This document shows positions 18,214-26,315 of a stretch of 64,000 nt of DNA, piece after piece. The position numbers and the translations under genes are program-made. The stretch lies in the NCBI GenBank assembly GCA_024400115.1, contig JAKSNF010000012.1, positions 1-64,000 of the forward strand, given 5' to 3'. The DNA is from Paludibacteraceae bacterium (GTDB lineage Bacteria > Bacteroidota > Bacteroidia > Bacteroidales > Paludibacteraceae). Each line of letters starts with the position of its first letter. Position 1 is the stretch's first letter. The notes beneath the pieces are model-generated. The model searched no databases. It saw only the letters and a program-made list of their open reading frames with translations, and was not told the DNA's origin.

Positions 18214-18300
18214 AAAAAATACAAGCAAATCACGCGCGAGGAGCGCGGATACAAATAAAGCAATACACGCGCGATGAACGCGGGTACAATAAACATTATT
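18214..18300. repeat. Two direct repeats with CGCGCG hairpins
   Basis: Two copies of a unit of about 37 bases containing CACGCGCGAGGAGCGCGG and CACGCGCGATGAACGCGG, each followed by TACAA. The unit can form small hairpins. Nothing coding is seen. Confidence 0.6.
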
Positions 18301-18325
18301 TATTAACAAATGAAGGTTCGTGCTA

Positions 18326-18356
18326 GTCGAGTAAAAGCTCGCTTTTGCAACTCGAC
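18326..18356 (+). promoter_or_regulatory. Strong stem-loop in the 5' leader
   Basis: GTCGAGT pairs with ACTCGAC and inside it AAAAGC pairs with GCTTTT around a two-base loop, about 13 base pairs in total with a three-base bulge. It ends 36 bases before the ATG at 18393 and has no T tract, so it is more likely a leader structure than a terminator. Confidence 0.55.
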
Positions 18357-18392
18357 GACGCCGAAGCTCCAGAATTTAAATTCATTTAAATT

Positions 18393-21300
18393 ATGAAGAA
18401 AATCTTCTCATTGCTTTGCGCTACTTTGTTAGTCTTTAGCGCAAGCGCAGCTCCCGTAGCAAAGAAGGCTGAGATCGCAAAGAAAGCCGTTGCTGTAGAG
18501 CAAATGCAGAAAGTTCAGTTTGAGCAAGCTCAACCGGCCATGAAGGTTTCGCTTGAGCAAGCTCAAATTGCGAACTTCAATCAACTCAGTGCCACACCGG
18601 AACTGAAAGTTATTAACCAAGAGGCTAAGGCCCTTGCTAAAGCTCCGCAAGCCACCCAAGCAGAACCCATTGTGGTGATTATTAAGGGTAATCCTCAAAT
18701 TGTCTCAAAATCCGGTAAAACAACCATTGAGGCTACCGGTAATGACGACATCATTTATGGGTGGGTCATTTCCACTGAATCTTTGGAGGCAGGTAAGACT
18801 TACACTTATGCCGACATGGGTGAACACAATGTATATCGTTACGACAATTCTTTCACGGTATACGAAGAAGCTACCGATGGCACTTTCTCCATTGACGCAG
18901 AGAAAAACATCACGGCTTCTATGGTTACGGAGAGCGGAACCTATTTGGTTTACACGAATGATCCCACTCCCCAACCGAGTTATGACACTATTCCTGTAAC
19001 TGTTACAGCATATCAAGCGAAATATTATGCTTCTTCTTTGGATTGGCAAGTTATTATGCAGGACGCTGCCGGAAACGGATATTCATTTGATATTTTTGCT
19101 CCTGCCGAAGGTTTGGAGAATGGTAAGACTTATACCTCTGACAACGGAGATTTCGATTTGGAATACACATTTGCGTCTATCGTTGTCAATAAGGTTAATG
19201 AGGCTGCCGTTAAGGCTTCTTTCACGAAGACGGAAACCGAAGACGCTCTCACGGTAACAGCCGAAATGACTACCGCCGGCAATCATGTTTATCAATTCAG
19301 TTACAATTTGGACAAAACGGTTGAGATTGTAGATGCTCATGGTATTATTATTCAACCTGCCAAGGGTACAACGAAAGAGTATAATCGTCTTGCAACCAAC
19401 ACTTGTTTCTATGTAAATTCATCAACAGGAAAGACATCAATGGCTTATCAATCCGGCACGGCTACATTGGTAGAGTGCGCTGACGGTACTGTATATTGGC
19501 AAAACCCTGTTAGCAAATATACTACAGGTGCTTGGATTAAGGGTAAAAAAGAAGGTTCTACCATCACTTTTGCTACCAAACAACTGGTATCTTATAATTC
19601 TACATATAAAGCCACGTTAAGTGTCCGTTGGGGCAATTTCGATACTCAAAAATTTGCAGTAGCTGATGATTATGCTGAGTCCTTTATCTTGGACATTAAG
19701 GGTGATTCGCTGATTATGCGTGGCACACAAGCCACAACGGGTTCGACAGCAACTTATTTCCCCGGTATCTTTTATGATGATGACGACTCATTCGGTGGTT
19801 ATGGAGACTGCGGTGTGAACCTCTATATTCCGGGTTGGACACCGAGTACGGAGCTCATTACTCCTCCTGCCGGATTAGTAACCGCTAAGATGCCGTTTAC
19901 CGGTTCGGGTGCTGCTGAAGAATATGCTGATACCGTATTGGTTGGTTGGGATAAGGATACCGTTTATATCCAAGGTCTTGCAGTAGATTTCCCAACTGCA
20001 TGGATAAAAGGTGTACTCAAAGAAGGTGTTGTTACCTTCGAGAAGTTCCAATATGTAGGTAAGTATGGTACTATGCCTATCTGGGTGTTGGGTACGAATG
20101 CTGACTCTGAACTGCTTGATTTCACCATGACGTACGATGCTCAAGCCAACTTATTCAAAGCTACCAACATCTTTGTTGTCAATGCTTCCTACGAGAAGAT
20201 TTATTACTTGGATAAAGTTTCTAAGATCGTTATCGGAGAAGTTGCTCAAGCCGATTGGGGCGAGTGGGAAGACTTTGCTCCGTTTGGATTCAACACCGGT
20301 TCATGGACGTTTGTTGCTATGGCAACATCCCCAACAACATTTACCAACTATGTTGCTCTCGTTCGCACGGACAAGAACAATGCCGATAACAAACAAATCA
20401 AAATCACCAACTGGGGTGAAGGTTGGTTTGGCGAAGGTGTAGAACTGATTATCAACTGGAACGCTAAGGACAACACCTGCTCTATTGACAAGCAGTTTAC
20501 GGGTTATGTTAACACCCAATACGGCAACGTATATGTTGCTTCCGTGGAGGACGGCACCTACGATCCTGAGACCGCAACCTTTAGCATTAAGGTTGATTAC
20601 ACCGTTTCTGCAGGCTCCTTTGGAAAAGATGTTGAGACCTACGTAATGGATGCCAAGCAACCCGGTATGATGTACGATACCGACGCTCCGTTCGATGCTA
20701 CGTTCGAATATACCGATATGAGCACAGACCTTGACGAGGGTGTGATTGGCATTTATGCTACCAACGCAGAAGGTCTCACTATTGGTTTGGAACTCTATGC
20801 TGATCCTACTGCCACTAAGATTCCTGAAGGAGTTTACACTATCTCCGACACGCAAGAAGCCGGTACGGCTCTCCAATCTCTCGGTGTAGCCGGTGGTTAC
20901 CTGACCGAGTGCTGGGCTGGTGTAAGAACGTCAAGCGGTATCTCTGACTGCTGGTTCATGGTTGAAGGTACGATTACGCTCAGCTATGACGAATATGACA
21001 AACTCAAAGTGGTAGTTGACGCTAAGAACTCCTACGGTCAACCCGTTACCGCGCTCGTTCAATACGTGAAACTGGAGCCGAAGAAAACAGTTGATTTTAC
21101 GGATGCAGAGCTCTATGTTTACGATGGTTATGTTGAGCGATATGGTATCATGAACTTCTACGGTGGCAATGCTGATGGATACGAGTTTGACTTGTATGCA
21201 TATTCTAGCACTGTTGCCGGTGACTTCTTGGAGGCTATCGACTTCGGCGATTGCGAACTCACTTCTCCTGCCGGTTCGATTGGCATTATCGACGCTTACG

Positions 21301-22214
21301 AGTTCAAGGTTGAGGCTGATGGTAAGAACTTGACGCTGACCGCTAAGGTTCTGGGTTCGGATACCGTTCAATACAACATCACGGCTATCGGTTACCTCGG
21401 ATACATCGATGGTGACGCTAAAGAAGCTTATGAAGGCGAGTTTGCTGTTGAGGAAATTGCTGCACAACAAATAGCTATCAGCAAAGTGAACTACATCTAT
21501 ATCCAAGGTCTGAACGCCGCTGGTGACAAGTTCCAACTCGTTGTTGAAGGCGAAATGGAAGACGAGGCTATCGCAGCCGGTGAATACACCAACGTTATGG
21601 CTTCTACCGGCTATGATGCACAAGAGCAACTTAATCCTTCGTTCGTAACGGACGCTGATAATAACGACTGGTTCATCCAAAGCGGTAAACTGACCGTTAA
21701 CGAGAATGGTTCGATGGTATTCGAAGGCGTTAACTCGTACGATGCTTCTGTAGTTATCAATGTTACCGTTCCTGCACCTGAAGTAACTGACTACTACTTG
21801 GTAGGTTGGATCAATAACGCAGCTTACGGTATCGAGGGTGACATCGACAACTTCGGTGATTACCACTTCGTAGATGGTAAGGTGAAAGCGACGTTCAATG
21901 AGCTCTCTTATGTTCAAGTTAAGGACAACAACAAGCAAATCTACGGAACAGACTCTTATATAGCTCCTGTTGAGAGCGGTAACGCAACCTTAGTTGCTAA
22001 CGGACCGGAGAAGATTGCTATCAACGGTGGTGTTGAGTACGAATACACGCTCGTTGTTAACGAGGACGGTTCGCTCACACTCAGCTATGAGGTTGTGAAG
22101 ACCGCTCTGGATAACATCAACGCCGGTAAGAAAGCTGCTAAGGCTATCAAGAACGGCATGATCGTTATTGAGAAGGACGGCAAGGCTTACAACGTTCTTG
22201 GCATCGCTCTCTAA
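18393..22214 (+). CDS. Large secreted repeat protein
   Basis: A 1273-residue exported protein: signal peptide MKKIFSLLCATLLVFSASA, then an alpha-helical Lys/Gln-rich stretch to about residue 90, then about seven or eight related beta modules of roughly 130-160 residues. Recurrent features are a turn like EGLENGKTYT, KIPEGVYTI or AIAAGEYTN, a following strand with GG or DxW, and a closing xLTVxxxMxxxGNxVYQF or LTLTAKVLGSDTVQYNI. It ends KNGMIVIEKDGKAYNVLG, a terminal segment like those on 11507 and 23165 proteins. Very acidic, so cell-surface or matrix localisation is likely. No catalytic motif is seen and I do not recognise a named family. Confidence 0.8.
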   Translation: MKKIFSLLCATLLVFSASAAPVAKKAEIAKKAVAVEQMQKVQFEQAQPAMKVSLEQAQIANFNQLSATPELKVINQEAKALAKAPQATQAEPIVVIIKGNPQIVSKSGKTTIEATGNDDIIYGWVISTESLEAGKTYTYADMGEHNVYRYDNSFTVYEEATDGTFSIDAEKNITASMVTESGTYLVYTNDPTPQPSYDTIPVTVTAYQAKYYASSLDWQVIMQDAAGNGYSFDIFAPAEGLENGKTYTSDNGDFDLEYTFASIVVNKVNEAAVKASFTKTETEDALTVTAEMTTAGNHVYQFSYNLDKTVEIVDAHGIIIQPAKGTTKEYNRLATNTCFYVNSSTGKTSMAYQSGTATLVECADGTVYWQNPVSKYTTGAWIKGKKEGSTITFATKQLVSYNSTYKATLSVRWGNFDTQKFAVADDYAESFILDIKGDSLIMRGTQATTGSTATYFPGIFYDDDDSFGGYGDCGVNLYIPGWTPSTELITPPAGLVTAKMPFTGSGAAEEYADTVLVGWDKDTVYIQGLAVDFPTAWIKGVLKEGVVTFEKFQYVGKYGTMPIWVLGTNADSELLDFTMTYDAQANLFKATNIFVVNASYEKIYYLDKVSKIVIGEVAQADWGEWEDFAPFGFNTGSWTFVAMATSPTTFTNYVALVRTDKNNADNKQIKITNWGEGWFGEGVELIINWNAKDNTCSIDKQFTGYVNTQYGNVYVASVEDGTYDPETATFSIKVDYTVSAGSFGKDVETYVMDAKQPGMMYDTDAPFDATFEYTDMSTDLDEGVIGIYATNAEGLTIGLELYADPTATKIPEGVYTISDTQEAGTALQSLGVAGGYLTECWAGVRTSSGISDCWFMVEGTITLSYDEYDKLKVVVDAKNSYGQPVTALVQYVKLEPKKTVDFTDAELYVYDGYVERYGIMNFYGGNADGYEFDLYAYSSTVAGDFLEAIDFGDCELTSPAGSIGIIDAYEFKVEADGKNLTLTAKVLGSDTVQYNITAIGYLGYIDGDAKEAYEGEFAVEEIAAQQIAISKVNYIYIQGLNAAGDKFQLVVEGEMEDEAIAAGEYTNVMASTGYDAQEQLNPSFVTDADNNDWFIQSGKLTVNENGSMVFEGVNSYDASVVINVTVPAPEVTDYYLVGWINNAAYGIEGDIDNFGDYHFVDGKVKATFNELSYVQVKDNNKQIYGTDSYIAPVESGNATLVANGPEKIAINGGVEYEYTLVVNEDGSLTLSYEVVKTALDNINAGKKAAKAIKNGMIVIEKDGKAYNVLGIAL

Positions 22215-22262
22215 TCCGCGAAACGATAGATACACTAGTTAGTCTAGTTGGTATAGAAAAAG

Positions 22263-22294
22263 GAGGTTGTCCCGACGGGGCGACCTCTTTTTTT
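22263..22294 (+). terminator. Rho-independent terminator of the 18393 gene
   Basis: GAGGTTGTCCC (22263-22273) pairs with GGGGCGACCTC (22277-22287) over 11 pairs with two G-T pairs, three-base loop, then seven T. Confidence 0.93.
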
Positions 22295-22341
22295 GTGCTT
22301 GTTTTTTAATCTCTCGCTGAAAGCGCAGAAAACACAGACTA

Positions 22342-22777
22342 AATCTCTCACAGATTCCACAGATTACACTCGCCCGATGGGCTATTGATATTTAATTTAT
22401 TATTCCTTTTTATTTTCTTATTGTCTAGCCGAGCAAGCTCCCCTATCCAATAACAAAACTAAAAAGTAGAGGAAGGCTCCTTCGGCAGAGCCGACATCAC
22501 CTTCCACGCTGTGCGGACGCACATCGTCATAATAAATTATGGAGAGAAAATTCCGCAGATGTGGGTGTGGGGAGATAGGTGAAATTATCTGCGGAATAAA
22601 GCGCTGCATAATCTTATTATGGTGCGGGTAACCGCACGGACTGCGAGAGAAACGAACAGTCCCTATATAGACATTTATTTATAGGATGGGAGTTTACTCA
22701 CAATCCGAGAATAAATGGATATATAGAATAAGATAGAAGGGGCGGCTCTGTGAAAATCAGTGGAATCTGTGAGAGAT
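22342..22777. mobile_element. Non-coding element E2 with terminal inverted repeats
   Basis: Left end AATCTCTCACAGATTCCAC and right end GTGGAATCTGTGAGAGAT are near-perfect inverted repeats 436 bases apart. The interior contains the 62-base core identical to E1 (22500-22561) and no ORF of note. No clear target-site duplication can be read. It sits just after a terminator, a typical landing place for such elements. Confidence 0.65.
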
Positions 22778-22786
22778 ACCGGAAAG

Positions 22787-22905
22787 ATGTCGCAAAGGTG
22801 CTGCAAAGGTGCTGCTACCGACTTGTGACCGTCGGTTCACCGTCGGTTCACCGTCTCGTGACCGTCGGGTGACTGTCGGGTGACCGTCGGGTGACCGTCG
22901 GAGAT
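22787..22905 (+). repeat. 11-base tandem repeat array
   Basis: About ten units with a strict 11-base period, moving from TGCTGCAAAGG through TCGGTTCACCG to TCGGGTGACCG. The gradual change along the array suggests growth by slippage with drift. Confidence 0.88.
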
Positions 22906-22914
22906 GTAGTACAG

Positions 22915-23060
22915 GAGAAACGAGAAACGAGAAACGAGAAACGAGAAGCGAGAAACAAGAAACAAGAAACGAGAAACAAGAAGCGAGAAACAAGAAACGA
23001 GAAACGAGAAGCAAGAAACGAGAAGGAGGAGGGAGGAGGGAGGAAGAAGGAAGAAGGAGG
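22915..23060 (+). repeat. 7-base tandem repeat (GAAACGA type) and purine tract
   Basis: About 15 units of GAAACGA / GAAACAA / GAAGCGA followed by a GGAGGGAGGA purine run. The same 7-base unit is in frame inside the HU-LysM gene at 36689-36737. Confidence 0.9.
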
Positions 23061-23081
23061 GAGGAAGGAGAATAACAGGAC

Positions 23082-23116
23082 AAAAAAAGAGGGAGTGCCA
23101 CATCGGGCACACCCTC
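23082..23116 (-). terminator. Terminator of the minus-strand sugar operon
   Basis: On the minus strand GAGGGTGTGCC (23116-23106) pairs with GGCACTCCCTC (23099-23089) with one mismatch, then seven T (23088-23082). It lies about 50 bases beyond the last gene of the 32.1-23.2 kb operon. Confidence 0.88.
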
Positions 23117-23164
23117 AAAGGTTGTAAGCGAAGCGTAAGCGTTACGCTTAACCTACACGTTTGA

Positions 23165-24427
23165 TTACTTCATCTCTGTTCCAAGAACGTTGTAGATCTT
23201 GCCATTCGATTTGAAGTAGATTTGACCATCAAGCATATAAGCACGACGGGTAGCCTTCTCAGACTTAATCTCCTCCAAAGCGGTGGGTTCAACACCTAAA
23301 CCAATAGCAACAGTTTCATCGTCAATAACTTTCAGATATACATCAACGGTTACAGGAGCAATAACTTCTTCACCAAGAACAAGTTCTTCAGGAGCGAACC
23401 AGTCTTTCTTGATAGGATTCTCATCACTTCCAACATTGAAACCGGAACCGGTCCAGTCAGCATCTGCTAATTTGAAGAGGCCTTCCCCAACCTTTTCCAA
23501 GTTCTCAGTCCATTCCCAGCCACTTCCCTCGTGCTTAAGTTGCCAGTTCACATACTCGGTGTACTTGTACACTACAGGAGCAGCGCAAGCAGCGAAACTA
23601 TAACCTTCACCATCGAATTGGAGAACGATATCGGTGGTCTCACCGGTCTTCTCATTGCCTAAGTCCTTACCATTCAATTGAACTTGTACAGTCCAGTTAG
23701 CATCGGTACCGAAACGGAGTTTGAACTCAGTGCCTTCCTCAACGTCTTTGATTTCAGCATACCAACAATCGTTGAAGTCTTCATCGATTTTCTTCTCCAT
23801 CCAAATACCATCAGTCCAACTATCGAAGCCACCCATTACGCGTGCGCTATCAGCATAAGCTGCGATTTCGGCGCAGAACTCGGGAAGGTAAGCGGTAATG
23901 GTGTAGTCGTGTTTGGGTTTGTCCTCACCGCAAGGAGTGTTGTGCGTCTTGAAATAAGCAACCTCATAGATGTAAGCACCGACAGTGGGCCATGTGCAGT
24001 TAGCCTCACCACTATAACCTGCTTCAAAGGAAGCTGTTTGAGTGCCGGGTTGAGCCATGTTAATCCAAGCGTCAACGTCGCCGGATTGGAAATCCCAAGA
24101 GAAAGAACCATCCTTCTTCAGTTGAACGGGTTTACCTTGTACGGTAGCAGATGTATCTGCTACCTCAACAACATACCATCCTTCAAAGCCTGCCAATGCC
24201 TCGAAATGAAGCATTTCAGCAGGAGTACCGGTAGCCCACTCATTGTAGGAACCTGCCCATACGATGTCATTACATACTTGCTCGTCAAAATAGAGGGCAA
24301 TAACACGTGCAGCGGTTACATCATAACCGGCACCAGCCAAATCCGTTACGGTAGGAACCGTAGCAGGAGTAGCGAACATGCTTGCGCTCATCAGCGCAGC
24401 CGCAACAAAAGAAAAAATCTTTTTCAT
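23165..24427 (-). CDS. SusE/SusF-like secreted glycan-binding protein
   Basis: A 420-residue exported protein, last gene of the minus operon. Signal peptide MKKIFSFVAAALMSASMFA without lipobox cysteine. Two or three starch-binding-like beta modules are suggested by VWAGSYNEWATG with GWYVVEV (residues about 55-95), VMGGFDSWTDG with CWYAEI (about 198-228) and the aromatic WQLKHEGSGWEWTEN (about 300). The C-terminus MLDGQIYFKSNGKIYNVLG is the short sorting-like segment. SusE and SusF are normally lipoproteins; this one would need another route to the surface, which the terminal segment may provide. Confidence 0.75.
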   Translation of the reverse strand: MKKIFSFVAAALMSASMFATPATVPTVTDLAGAGYDVTAARVIALYFDEQVCNDIVWAGSYNEWATGTPAEMLHFEALAGFEGWYVVEVADTSATVQGKPVQLKKDGSFSWDFQSGDVDAWINMAQPGTQTASFEAGYSGEANCTWPTVGAYIYEVAYFKTHNTPCGEDKPKHDYTITAYLPEFCAEIAAYADSARVMGGFDSWTDGIWMEKKIDEDFNDCWYAEIKDVEEGTEFKLRFGTDANWTVQVQLNGKDLGNEKTGETTDIVLQFDGEGYSFAACAAPVVYKYTEYVNWQLKHEGSGWEWTENLEKVGEGLFKLADADWTGSGFNVGSDENPIKKDWFAPEELVLGEEVIAPVTVDVYLKVIDDETVAIGLGVEPTALEEIKSEKATRRAYMLDGQIYFKSNGKIYNVLGTEMK

Positions 24428-24497
24428 AATTGTTTTGTTTTTAATTGTTAATTGTTAATTGATTATTGTTAACTCAATAACGCTTGCGCGTTATTTT

Positions 24498-26288
24498 TTA
24501 TTCTGCACTACCATAACCGTAACCATCACCGCCATCCAACGGATTTTGAGCCGTCTCAATGTCAATCTTAAAGTTCGGGTTACTCAACTTATCCGAAGAG
24601 GGAACGGGGAACCAGTTCCATTTATCTTCTACGCCGGACTTGAAGGAGCCCGAGTTAGCCCCTGCGCGTCCTTCCCAAGCATACGAGTTAGCATCCGCAG
24701 CCGCTCCGGCAAAACGATTGAAACGAATCAAGTCCGTACGACGACGCCCCTCGCCCCAGAACTCACGGCACCATTCGTCGCAAAGGAACTCTTCCGTGAT
24801 GTCACCGGAAGTCACTTGCTTAGCTTGTGCACGCGTGCGCAGTTCGTTAATCATAGTAGCTGCCGTACCCGGGTCACCCAAACGGAAAGCAGCCTCTGCC
24901 TTAATCAGATAAGCCTCGGCAATACGCATCAACGGAATATCCGTATCCGGCCATTCTGAATCAGAACCTACCGACTCCGAAGGATGTTTAGCCGTAGAAT
25001 AAACACTACTGAACTTCGGGCAAGACCAAGAATCATAGAACTCAGCCGATTGACCGCCGGTCAGTTTCCACTTGTTGGTCGTATAACTCGTCCAAGAGCA
25101 CAAGATAGCGCGGTCATCATTTGCCACTTCACGCATGTGATATTCGTCTTTCTCGGTGCTGGCAGCTTTGGTTTGCGGCACGAACTTATAAACGAACTCC
25201 GGACTGGAGCGGAAGCACTTCCACTGAGCCGACGTTCCCCAAGGGAACATATTAGCGTCACGCGTAGCGGCTACCAAGAATTGGATACCACCATAAGCGC
25301 GGCAGTACTTACCATCTTGATAAATCATCAGCACAGCCTCGTTTTGCGCACCATTGATGTCATTATCTGCCATGAACAGTTTCTGATAAGCCGTGTACAT
25401 GATGTTATCTTGACCAATCACAGCACCGGTACTATCCTTAACATCAAATTGATGGGTGGTGTGCTCGCTATACAATTTATAATTGCTATTCAAAGCAGCT
25501 TCTGCATACTCTTTGGCTTTTGCCCATTGAGCCTCACCGGGGGTCTTACCGTCGGTAGAAGTATAGATAGGCGCGTTCAGATAAAGACGAGCCAAAAGCA
25601 GATTTGCAGCCGTTTTATCCACACGGTAGGTCGAAAGACGGTTATCGGGCAAGTACTCGATAACATCCGTTAACTCAGCAACCAGCCAATCGAACATTTC
25701 CGGACGCGTCATATAACGCGGATAAGCGGGGTTATCGTTCGGGAACTCCTCTTGCTTGAAGAAGGGAGCAGCATCCTCCTCAGTGAATGGGATAGCATAG
25801 AACATATCCAAGAGATAGGAATAGTTCAGCGCACGGAGGAAACGAACCTCTGCTTTCTGAGCAGCTGTCTTGTCCAAATTATCATCAGCATTAGCCAAGA
25901 AGTGGTTGCACAACTTAACGTCAATATTGAAACGATAGTACAGACCCTTAACGAGGTCATTCTCTCCGTTCCAGTTCATAACGCGGATATCAGCCAATCC
26001 AACATCATTCCAAATCCACCAACCCTCATCGGTCGGGAACTCATTAAGCTCCCACATCAGACGGTAGAAAGCGGACGTACCTTCATCCAAATCGTCAATA
26101 TCACCATCACCGGCAGGACCTTCTTGTCCTGTCAAAGCCAAGGTCTGATAGCACTTAGTGAAACAAGCATCTTGGTTAAAAGAGGTGGTTGAGTTCTTGT
26201 CAATCGGCGTTTGATTGAGGTCTTGAACACAAGCTGTCATAGCAACACCGGCTACCAACAGCAATAAATATTTAGTTACGTTTTTCAT
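24498..26288 (-). CDS. susD: SusD-family lipoprotein, probable alpha-glucan type
   Basis: A 596-residue surface lipoprotein (lipobox VAMTACVQD). N-terminal region NQTPIDKNSTTSFNQD and GTSAFYRLMWELNEFPTDEG resembles SusD proteins of starch-type operons; the C-terminal EFWGEGRRRTDLIRFNRFAG is the conserved family signature. The helical TPR scaffold is evident (AEVRFLRALNYSYLLDMF). It follows susC by 27 bases. Assignment to alpha-glucan is inferred from overall resemblance and from the MFS sugar transporter in the operon. Confidence 0.88.
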   Translation of the reverse strand: MKNVTKYLLLLVAGVAMTACVQDLNQTPIDKNSTTSFNQDACFTKCYQTLALTGQEGPAGDGDIDDLDEGTSAFYRLMWELNEFPTDEGWWIWNDVGLADIRVMNWNGENDLVKGLYYRFNIDVKLCNHFLANADDNLDKTAAQKAEVRFLRALNYSYLLDMFYAIPFTEEDAAPFFKQEEFPNDNPAYPRYMTRPEMFDWLVAELTDVIEYLPDNRLSTYRVDKTAANLLLARLYLNAPIYTSTDGKTPGEAQWAKAKEYAEAALNSNYKLYSEHTTHQFDVKDSTGAVIGQDNIMYTAYQKLFMADNDINGAQNEAVLMIYQDGKYCRAYGGIQFLVAATRDANMFPWGTSAQWKCFRSSPEFVYKFVPQTKAASTEKDEYHMREVANDDRAILCSWTSYTTNKWKLTGGQSAEFYDSWSCPKFSSVYSTAKHPSESVGSDSEWPDTDIPLMRIAEAYLIKAEAAFRLGDPGTAATMINELRTRAQAKQVTSGDITEEFLCDEWCREFWGEGRRRTDLIRFNRFAGAAADANSYAWEGRAGANSGSFKSGVEDKWNWFPVPSSDKLSNPNFKIDIETAQNPLDGGDGYGYGSAE

Positions 26289-26315
26289 AATTCTTAGTCT
26301 TTTGTCCTTTGTCGA

